28,095 nucleotides of DNA from NCBI GenBank assembly GCA_949538655.1, contig CATISE010000184.1:1-28095 (forward strand), given 5' to 3'. Each line of letters starts with the position of its first letter. Positions within the stretch are counted from its first letter, which is position 1. Below are positions 7,245 to 13,640 of the stretch, in pieces. This stretch comes from Marine Group II euryarchaeote MED-G33 (GTDB lineage: Archaea > Thermoplasmatota > Poseidoniia > Poseidoniales > Thalassarchaeaceae). Under the pieces are notes generated by a model, which saw only the letters and a list, made by a program, of their open reading frames with translations, did no database searches and was not told the DNA's origin. A program made the translations under genes and the position numbers.

Positions 7245-8201
7245 TTGCAAGAATCCCGGGCGCCCCCGGTTCATGCGTGGATTATTTTGGCAATTGCAGT
7301 CATTGCTGTTTCGAGTGCTGGTGCAGTGTTCAAACTGATGTCTGATGTGACTCCATTACTTCGGGCAGCATGGCGACTTCAAGCGACAAGTCTTGTTTTA
7401 CTCCCACTATTTCTCTGGCAACTGCGTCGGGAATCATTTGTATGGGATCAAAAATCGATACTGATTATTTTGGGTTCAGGTATTTGCTTATGGATTCATT
7501 TTGGGAGTTGGGTTTGGTCCTTGGACCATACATCTCTTGCCCACAGTCTACTCTTTGTTACGGCCCACCCACTCATCATAGTTGGAGGGATGGCTGCTTT
7601 GAGAATTCAACCGCATCGGTGGGAGGTGTGGGGGGCGTTGATTGGAGTAACGGGAGCCGTTCTCACAATCCAGGATGCTGGCACAGGAAATGTGACGCTC
7701 ATTGGTGATGCTGCGGCTTTCTTAGGGGCGATTGCCATTGTTGGATATTTGGCTGCAGGTCGATATTTACGTGGAAATAGAGAGGTGCCACTATTCCTCT
7801 ATGCCTTCCCAGTGACCGCTACCGCTGCAATATTTTTGACCATACATGCAATGTTTTCTGAAGGGGCGTCAATCGATTCGACAATCGTGGATTCCTCAGT
7901 GTTTGGTTGGACTGATGTATCATGGATTCTCCTGGTGGCATATCTAGCTCTAGGACCCGGTTTGGCTGGCCATACAGGAATCAATGCGAGTTTACGCTGG
8001 TTGCCACCTCTCGTAATATCGGTATGTGTTGTTTTAGAACCACTTCTTGGAAGTTTACTCGGTTGGGTATTGGGTGTTCAAGATGTCCCTGGATTTTGGA
8101 CTTGGGTCGGGGGTCCATTCATGATTTCTGGAATGGTATTGGCAATTGTTGGTACCAATCATAGATTAACTCAAGAACCAGAAATAAGCCCCGGGGACTG
8201 A
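7245..8201 (+). CDS. EamA/DMT-family transporter
   Basis: The 318-residue protein shows the ten-helix, two-repeat pattern of the drug/metabolite transporter superfamily. The N-terminal half starts with a helix containing SSAGAVFKLM and continues with LLRAAWRL, and the first repeat ends with GVTGAVLTIQDAG. The second repeat begins near GDAAAFLGAIAIVGYLAAGRY and ends with GPFMISGMVLAIVGTNH. Members move amino acids, sugars or other small metabolites; the substrate is not predictable here. The TTG start is set by the stop/Shine-Dalgarno overlap at 7233-7238. It sits between an OPT importer and a nucleotidase, possibly to export metabolites, but that is only a suggestion. Confidence 0.88.
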   Translation: MQESRAPPVHAWIILAIAVIAVSSAGAVFKLMSDVTPLLRAAWRLQATSLVLLPLFLWQLRRESFVWDQKSILIILGSGICLWIHFGSWVWSLDHTSLAHSLLFVTAHPLIIVGGMAALRIQPHRWEVWGALIGVTGAVLTIQDAGTGNVTLIGDAAAFLGAIAIVGYLAAGRYLRGNREVPLFLYAFPVTATAAIFLTIHAMFSEGASIDSTIVDSSVFGWTDVSWILLVAYLALGPGLAGHTGINASLRWLPPLVISVCVVLEPLLGSLLGWVLGVQDVPGFWTWVGGPFMISGMVLAIVGTNHRLTQEPEISPGD

Positions 8202-8205
8202 GGTG
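8199..8205 (+). promoter_or_regulatory. Stop codon fused to Shine-Dalgarno (TGAGGTG), EamA to SurE junction
   Basis: TGAGGTG carries the EamA stop and a six-base match (GAGGTG) to the anti-Shine-Dalgarno. Five bases (TATTC) separate it from the GTG start of surE at 8211. The same seven bases with the same spacing and a GTG start recur at 27076-27090. Confidence 0.65.
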
Positions 8206-8210
8206 TATTC

Positions 8211-9146
8211 GTGGCATGGCGAGAACCACTATTTTTGACCAACGATGATGGTATTGATGCTCCGGGATTACACAGATTAATCCAAATTTTGCATGGTAGA
8301 GGTCACCCTATTGCCGTCCTTGCCCCCGCACGAGAGCAGTCCGCCACATCCATGCGCTTGTCACTTAGAACAGAGATGGCATTCAATGATCGAAATGATT
8401 TGGCTGAGACGCTAGGCCTTGATTCAGAAGGACCGCCAGTTCGGATATTCAGCTTGGATGGGTCTCCATGTGATTGTACCATCGTAGCCATCGACCAAGG
8501 TTTCGAATCATGGGCCCAAATGATCCGTCCTCAAATGTGTATTTCGGGAATTAATTTCGGTCCTAATATATCCCTCGACGTCATCCATTCAGGTACCGTC
8601 TCAGCGGCGCGTGAAGCCGGTTTGTATGGACTTCCTGCCATTGCTTTGAGTCTTGGTACATACTTACACGAGGATTTTTCGGTGGGTACTGAAGCCATAC
8701 TGAAATTGATCGATAGGGCCCTCTTGGTAGCCAATACTGAACCGAGTAATCTGATGAGGACCCGCGGGAGTAAGCACCAACCATGGGGTGATCCAGAAAT
8801 GCCTATGGACGAACGGATTCGCGAAGCATTCAGAAGTGGTGACCTCATTCTCAATCTGAATACACCACATGTGTGGAATGGAGTTGTAGAGACCGTTCCA
8901 CTGGGGGCGCGTTGGTATCATGGGGCAACGAAACCAACTGGGAACAATGATGGTTTCATTCTCGGAGCTGCATCAATTGAAGACGAACCAATACCCAAAA
9001 CCGACGGTTCCGGCTTAATGGCAGGAAATGTTGTCATTTCACCTCTTGCAACATGGCCTCAAACGCATCCGCTTAACGTACCGGATTCAATCCTGCATGC
9101 AGCCCTGTCAGAAGATGAAGATGGATACCCATCGTGGCTTTGCTAA
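8211..9146 (+). CDS. surE: 5'/3'-nucleotidase SurE
   Basis: SurE removes phosphate from nucleoside 5'- and 3'-monophosphates, using a divalent metal. The metal site is complete: Asp12 and Asp13 in LTNDDGIDAPG, Ser44 in AREQSATS, and Asn115 in SGINFGPNISLDV. These correspond to E. coli Asp8, Asp9, Ser39 and Asn92. The conserved HSGTVSAAREAG segment follows. At 311 residues it is longer than the usual 250; the extra length is mostly an insert near residues 55-75 and a longer C-terminal part. The GTG start is supported by GAGGTG five bases upstream. It ends the OPT-EamA-SurE run, and its TAA stop overlaps the stop of the opposing trmY by four bases. The family is certain; the physiological nucleotide is not. 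Confidence 0.93.
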   Translation: MAWREPLFLTNDDGIDAPGLHRLIQILHGRGHPIAVLAPAREQSATSMRLSLRTEMAFNDRNDLAETLGLDSEGPPVRIFSLDGSPCDCTIVAIDQGFESWAQMIRPQMCISGINFGPNISLDVIHSGTVSAAREAGLYGLPAIALSLGTYLHEDFSVGTEAILKLIDRALLVANTEPSNLMRTRGSKHQPWGDPEMPMDERIREAFRSGDLILNLNTPHVWNGVVETVPLGARWYHGATKPTGNNDGFILGAASIEDEPIPKTDGSGLMAGNVVISPLATWPQTHPLNVPDSILHAALSEDEDGYPSWLC

Positions 9147-9736
9147 TCCAAGTCCAAGTAGTGGTGTAAAATCGAAATACATGCATTTCCTTGCAACCAA
9201 GTTGGACCGAGTGAAACTTTTTCAAAAGCATCGAGACACTTCGATTCTACCTCAGTAAAAGGTTGGTCATCAGATAGAACAAAGCCGACTGATTCGGAGC
9301 CATGCTCTTTGGTAGAGAATGGAATTCCGTCAGCATCGAGTACAAAGATGCGTATTCCTTCTTTCTTCCATTCACTGATGGTCTGCTCAATTCCCCCACC
9401 TGAGTGCCAAAATCCAGTGTGAAGTTCGGTAAATTGTCCAATGGCTGGACTTGGTTCCTTCAACGCCTTGCCGATTTGGCCTGCGATGGCCCTCTCATCA
9501 GGATATACGCCCCTAATGCGAGATCCTTCCAACCAAATTCGTCGTGCTGGACCGGGCCCTCCCAAGAGATGTAGTGTCAAATCGGTGTCCTCTCGAATTC
9601 CATGTGATAGAAACAATGCTGTGTTCACAGCCCTTGCCAATACATCGATCCTTCCGGATGAACCTGCCAAGTCATTGAGATTAATTTTCCCAGATGATGG
9701 AGCTCTATGGCCAATGATTGCAAATTTGCGAACCAT
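9143..9736 (-). CDS. trmY: tRNA (pseudouridine(54)-N1)-methyltransferase
   Basis: TrmY is a SPOUT-class enzyme that methylates pseudouridine 54 in the T loop of archaeal tRNAs, using S-adenosylmethionine. The 197-residue product begins MVRKFAIIGHRAPSSG and carries the family's LNDLAGSSGRIDVLARAVN followed by ALFLSHGIRED. The knot region with FVLSDDQPFT and the C-terminal LGPTWLQGNACISILHHYLD are also typical. I place the start at the ATG at 9736, four bases after the srp54 stop, and not at a longer upstream frame that would run into srp54. The two genes are almost certainly co-transcribed. The TAG stop overlaps the surE stop. Confidence 0.93.
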   Translation of the reverse strand: MVRKFAIIGHRAPSSGKINLNDLAGSSGRIDVLARAVNTALFLSHGIREDTDLTLHLLGGPGPARRIWLEGSRIRGVYPDERAIAGQIGKALKEPSPAIGQFTELHTGFWHSGGGIEQTISEWKKEGIRIFVLDADGIPFSTKEHGSESVGFVLSDDQPFTEVESKCLDAFEKVSLGPTWLQGNACISILHHYLDLD

Positions 9737-9740
9737 ATTC

Positions 9741-11099
9741 TCACATCGGCATGTCCATGTCATCCATGTCGCCCATCATACCCTTCATCTGGCGACGTAA
9801 TTTCCTGTTGCCCTTAATGCCCTTCATCATTTTACGAGAACGATTCCATTGTGCAAGAAGTTCTCGCACATTCTTTTCCTTGACACCTGAACCGCGGGCA
9901 ATTCTTCGAATCCGCTCGGATTTGAGGATATTGGGCTCATTTTTTTCTTCTTCAGTCATTGAGTCCATGATGACTCGGTAGCGTTCCAAGTTGCCCTGCA
10001 TCTCTTCCTTTTGTTTGCGATCCATGGAACCAATCCCACCAAAAAATGAACTTGGCAGATGCGACACAATTTTGTCAATCGTTCCAATCTTCGCCATCAT
10101 TTCCATTTGTTTGTACATGTCATTGAGTGTAAATCGACCTGACATCATGCGTTCGGTTAGGCGCATTGCTTCCTCTTGGTCAAGAGCATCGGGGGCGATA
10201 TCAATCAGACCACGAATATCTCCCATGCCCAAGAGCCTAGAAATAAACCGATCAGACTCGAATTTTTCCAAATCAGAAACTTTCTCACCTTCACCAATGA
10301 AAACGATTGGTGCACCGGTAGTAGCCACTGCTGATAGAGCACCGCCACCTCTGGCAGTTCCATCCAATTTCGAGACGATAACTCCAGACACTCCAACAAG
10401 TTCGTGGAAGCCAGCAGCAACAGGGCCTGCAGCTTGTCCAACCTGTGCATCAATCACGAGGAAGCGCTCAGTTGCATTTGCAACCTTGTGAATTCTCTCC
10501 AATTCGGCCTGCAATTCATCATCAAGGCGATCACGACCTGCAGTATCGACAATTACGACATCAGCGTTTCCAACCTTGGTGAGTCCGTTGCGAACAATTT
10601 CCTCCGCGTTCGTGTTTCCAGGTTCTCCATATACCTCAACAGGGGAATCAGCCAGCAATTGTTGGAGTTGAGCATATGCCCCTGGTCGCTGTACATCTGC
10701 CTCGATGACTGCAACCTTAATGCCATGCCGTCGACGCCACCATTCTGCCAATTTCGCCGTGGTAGTCGTCTTACCCTGACCATACAAACCAACCATCAGA
10801 ATCGTTTGGTTGTGAGGTCTGATTTCCTTTGGAGGCCCCAATAATCTAACCAATTCTGTGTAAATAATATTCATGGCGTGTGTTTGCAATGTCACACCTG
10901 GACGCGGCTCTTCCTCGACCATCCGCTCTTCGAGCCGTGCTGTAATTTCCTTGGATTGACGAACGTTAAAATCCGACTCAAGCAAGGCCCTTCGGATACT
11001 TTTCGACAACTCCTTCATTTCTGCTTCATCGAGTTTACGCTTTCCCTTGAGGCGACTGACCGCCCCAAAGATCCCCGCCTTCAAACCCTCGAGCGCCAT
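9741..11099 (-). CDS. srp54: Signal recognition particle 54 kDa protein
   Basis: SRP54 is the GTPase subunit of the signal recognition particle, which binds signal sequences and 7S RNA and delivers ribosomes to the membrane. The N domain covers residues about 1-95. The G domain has a P-loop GLYGQGKTTTT (104-114), DTAGRDRLDDEL (185-196) and SKLDGTARGGG (243-253). The methionine-rich M domain (from about 315) carries the RNA-binding helix RIRRIARGSGV (397-406 region) and a tail of Met, Gly and Asp. The 452 residues match the usual archaeal length. The P-loop has Tyr where most SRP54 proteins have Gln (GLQGSGKTT), and Ser instead of Thr in TKLDG. trmY follows four bases after the stop. The ATG start lies 90 bases from the divergent membrane-protein gene. 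Confidence 0.97.
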   Translation of the reverse strand: MALEGLKAGIFGAVSRLKGKRKLDEAEMKELSKSIRRALLESDFNVRQSKEITARLEERMVEEEPRPGVTLQTHAMNIIYTELVRLLGPPKEIRPHNQTILMVGLYGQGKTTTTAKLAEWWRRRHGIKVAVIEADVQRPGAYAQLQQLLADSPVEVYGEPGNTNAEEIVRNGLTKVGNADVVIVDTAGRDRLDDELQAELERIHKVANATERFLVIDAQVGQAAGPVAAGFHELVGVSGVIVSKLDGTARGGGALSAVATTGAPIVFIGEGEKVSDLEKFESDRFISRLLGMGDIRGLIDIAPDALDQEEAMRLTERMMSGRFTLNDMYKQMEMMAKIGTIDKIVSHLPSSFFGGIGSMDRKQKEEMQGNLERYRVIMDSMTEEEKNEPNILKSERIRRIARGSGVKEKNVRELLAQWNRSRKMMKGIKGNRKLRRQMKGMMGDMDDMDMPM

Positions 11100-11139
11100 C
11101 GACCCGCCCTCTCACCTTTCTCGTAAGAACCCCACGGAA

Positions 11140-11154
11140 CGGCCCAAAGGGCCG
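11140..11154. repeat. Short-loop inverted repeat in the divergent srp54 promoter region
   Basis: CGGCCC-AAA-GGGCCG is a perfect six-base inverted repeat with a three-base loop. It lies in the 90-base gap between the divergent starts of srp54 and the membrane-protein gene. It could be a DNA operator or an RNA hairpin in the srp54 leader. The rest of the gap is not A/T-rich and shows no convincing TATA box. Confidence 0.5.
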
Positions 11155-11189
11155 GACAAGCATAAGAAGGGACTCAGGGAGGCGGTGGT

Positions 11190-11969
11190 GTGGTAGATCT
11201 TGGCATTCCTCTCTGGCAACTACAGGTTGCAACCTCCATCGGCCTAATCGGTGTATGGATTGGATGGCGGGGTGGTATGTCGAAAATGGTCGGATTCTAC
11301 GACCTTCCTACTGCGACACGTCTTCTTCTGTACGGTTTTTTTGTAGGGGCGGTATACCAGGCAGCCGCCTCGAGTTTGGTGCTCGATCCACTTTGGACCA
11401 ATCTTGGGTTCCCTCTGTTGGAACTGTTACTACTCTCCCTAACACTCTCTCTTTTGACCATGTTTTTGCTTACCCGGGAAGGGGTCAGGCAACTGAACGG
11501 TCAGCCGACTGCAGGTTGGACTTTTGGATTGGGACTGGGTTCGATGTTGGTCGTATTGTTGATTTACCGTTTGATTTCGACAACTAACGCTGGAGTCGGG
11601 TTTATTGTCACAGGTTTTGGCATATCCTCCCTCGTGTTCGGAATTGTTTTGGCAGCGCTAGTACCATGGTCAATGGCAATTATTGGATCATGGCAAGGAT
11701 GGAATGCTCTAGAAGGAAGAAGATTCAAACCAGCCTTCAAAGCAATGCTTCTTCACTCAATGTTACTGATATTCATTGCATTTGGGCTAACATATCCAAT
11801 CGCACTCTTCGTCTTGCCTGCTCTTATTATTTGGGGGCAAAACACAGCAGATCGAATCTGGCTTCCATCCGGTCTTTCTCCACGCATGAAACAAGAATGG
11901 ACTCGCTTACAGCGGACGGGTATTTCGACCGGTGTACGCTCCATCGGCGTCGAAGAAGAGGCTGAATGA
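11190..11969 (+). CDS. Multi-pass membrane protein of unknown function
   Basis: I do not recognise this 259-residue protein. It has about seven hydrophobic segments spread from residue 8 to 230, short loops, and a charged C-terminus ending in EEEAE. The third and fourth helices are leucine-rich (LELLLLSLTLSLLTMFLL). No catalytic motif, cysteine pair or transporter signature is visible. The GTG start is supported by AGGGAGG at 11176-11182, seven bases upstream. It diverges from srp54, which might hint at a link with membrane protein insertion, but it does not look like YidC, SecE/G or a rhomboid. A 20-base perfect palindrome follows three bases after its stop. Confidence 0.75.
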   Translation: MVDLGIPLWQLQVATSIGLIGVWIGWRGGMSKMVGFYDLPTATRLLLYGFFVGAVYQAAASSLVLDPLWTNLGFPLLELLLLSLTLSLLTMFLLTREGVRQLNGQPTAGWTFGLGLGSMLVVLLIYRLISTTNAGVGFIVTGFGISSLVFGIVLAALVPWSMAIIGSWQGWNALEGRRFKPAFKAMLLHSMLLIFIAFGLTYPIALFVLPALIIWGQNTADRIWLPSGLSPRMKQEWTRLQRTGISTGVRSIGVEEEAE

Positions 11970-11972
11970 ACC

Positions 11973-11992
11973 TGCGTCCCTTAAGGGACGCA
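11973..11992. repeat. 20-base perfect palindrome downstream of the membrane-protein gene
   Basis: TGCGTCCCTTAAGGGACGCA reads the same on both strands over all 20 bases. It lies in the 63-base gap between the membrane-protein gene and the zinc-ribbon/transglutaminase gene. As RNA it would form a short tight hairpin without a U-tract. As DNA it is a symmetric binding-site candidate. No second copy was noticed in the window. Confidence 0.65.
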
Positions 11993-12032
11993 CCACGAAC
12001 ATTGAAGGGGCTACTCATTCCAGTAGGGTTGA

Positions 12033-13592
12033 ATGGCTCGCTGTCCTTACTGTATGAGCCCGAACCCGGCAAGCTCGAATATCTGCTACAGTTGTGGCCG
12101 CGTCGTCCTTGGGACCCGCGGAATGACAGTCAGGGTTGGGGCACCAATCCCAGGTGGGGAATTGGTTCACCGCGCTCGTAGAGGGCCACCCCCTGGCCTC
12201 AATGTACGTCGTGGGGGGAGACGTCGAGATAAGAAGAAAAAAAGCAATGTCCGGACCATGGTACTTGTTGTTGCTATTGCATTCCTTTTCTTATTCACAC
12301 CGGCCCAAGAGCGAATTTCCAACCAGTTGGAAAAGTGGCTGGATTCGATCCTAGATGAATTCGGACCAGCAAGAGAATATCCTGTTTATGCCACTTATAC
12401 AGCCGAGAGGAACGTCAATTTGTATAATCCCCATTCTCAGCCAATATCGTTCAACTATGAACTCCCAATTCCGGCCTTGCGGACGGATTTTGGCCATTCT
12501 GAGTTTGGGCATGAGTTGGCAGACGGAACTCCAAATCCAGTGGTTACTCTACAAGATATCACCTCAATGGTTGTTCATACAGATGGTGGGGAAAATTTTG
12601 TCCTTATTCCATTAGACAACGAATATCTGATTGAAAATGATGCGATTGCATTGGATTCCACATCTGAAGTATTTTGGCCGCCTGTAGGTCAAAACTCAGA
12701 TCGATGCAGTGTAGGTCGATGCGTAATCTGGCAAGGTGACATCTCACCTGGTGAATTCATCACTTTGGTCGTCACATATGACGTGGTTGGAAGTTCGTTC
12801 ACATGGTGGGGTGGGGACAGGGCTCCGGACGAAGCCCCAAGGTCTAGTCTAGGGTTCTCTATGGATAGCAGCAATTCGGGAACTTACTCGGATTACCAGC
12901 GATCAGGGCAACTGAATACAATGTATGACCAGTTTGGTGTTCACAAGGAATGGTATGATCGAGATCCAGGCCCCAGTCGAAATTGGGCCATCGATGGCAC
13001 AAATGGTGTTGTTGTTGAATTGGCCAATGAAATCGCAAGTGGCCTCTCTGGCGATTCTCAAGATGACCCATATGCATTTGCCCACGCGGCCTTTATCAAA
13101 ATCAGAGATTCAATTGTTTACAGCCAAGGATTGGCACCTGCTAGAGGGGGCCCATCTTGCATTGACGATGGTCGCGGCGATTGTGATGAGCAGTCCAATG
13201 CTTGGATGAGTTTACTAAGAACTCGAAATATTCCCGCTTGGTATGAATTTGGGCCGATGACCGATGGTCAATTTAGTACTTGGGAACCGCATGCTTGGGC
13301 GAATACAATTTTGCCATTTGACACCGATTGGTGTAACTCCCAAGGTATTGCGCTTGATTCATGTTTTATCGAAGGCGAAGTCGATGTTGTCAACAATCGC
13401 TGGCTACTACACGCCCCAACGACGATGACCGAATGGATCGAAACACCAAGTGCACTCGGTGAAGCAGCCTATGATTTCTATAGACCATTGTCTATCGGGT
13501 GTGCAAATTGCTGGACAGAGTCTTGGGAAACTATCGGTGAGCCCGAAATAATGGGTGGGACATACAGGGTCCCCGAGCGGATTGGCGAGTGA
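12033..13592 (+). CDS. Membrane-anchored zinc-ribbon / transglutaminase-like protein
   Basis: The 519-residue protein has an N-terminal zinc ribbon (Cys4, Cys7, Cys18, Cys21; CPYC and CYSC), an Arg/Lys-rich linker (RRGGRRRDKKKK) and one membrane helix at about 73-90. A long extracellular part follows. Residues about 350-465 look like a transglutaminase/papain-like core: GRGDCDEQSNAWMSLLRTRN gives the nucleophile Cys384, and WEPHAWANTIL gives His420. The third triad position is unclear: WLLHAPT stands where 'WvpvDPT' is expected, so the Asp seems to be missing unless Asp451 serves. The positive linker predicts the zinc ribbon inside and the enzyme domain outside. Cysteine pairs in the outer part could form disulfides. 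Activity could be protein crosslinking or proteolysis, or it may only bind. trkA-trkH follow on the same strand. Confidence 0.8.
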   Translation: MARCPYCMSPNPASSNICYSCGRVVLGTRGMTVRVGAPIPGGELVHRARRGPPPGLNVRRGGRRRDKKKKSNVRTMVLVVAIAFLFLFTPAQERISNQLEKWLDSILDEFGPAREYPVYATYTAERNVNLYNPHSQPISFNYELPIPALRTDFGHSEFGHELADGTPNPVVTLQDITSMVVHTDGGENFVLIPLDNEYLIENDAIALDSTSEVFWPPVGQNSDRCSVGRCVIWQGDISPGEFITLVVTYDVVGSSFTWWGGDRAPDEAPRSSLGFSMDSSNSGTYSDYQRSGQLNTMYDQFGVHKEWYDRDPGPSRNWAIDGTNGVVVELANEIASGLSGDSQDDPYAFAHAAFIKIRDSIVYSQGLAPARGGPSCIDDGRGDCDEQSNAWMSLLRTRNIPAWYEFGPMTDGQFSTWEPHAWANTILPFDTDWCNSQGIALDSCFIEGEVDVVNNRWLLHAPTTMTEWIETPSALGEAAYDFYRPLSIGCANCWTESWETIGEPEIMGGTYRVPERIGE

Positions 13593-13628
13593 GGAGTTAA
13601 GAGGGAGAGGACGGGCCCAAAGGATGCC

Positions 13629-13634
13629 GGAGGA
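13629..13634 (+). promoter_or_regulatory. Shine-Dalgarno of trkA
   Basis: GGAGGA lies six bases upstream of the trkA ATG at 13641 and is one of the strongest ribosome-binding sites in the window, which fixes this start. The start codon sits within a ten-base palindrome, CGCATATGCG (13636-13645). Confidence 0.75.
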
Positions 13635-13640
13635 ACGCAT

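Noticed and set aside
9991..10491. Plus-strand open frame of 166 codons within srp54
   Set aside because: It lies antisense to the conserved G and M domains of SRP54 and encodes nothing recognisable.
13590..13598. TGAGGAG after the zinc-ribbon/transglutaminase gene as another stop/Shine-Dalgarno junction
   Set aside because: No start codon follows at a suitable distance; trkA starts 48 bases on with its own GGAGGA.
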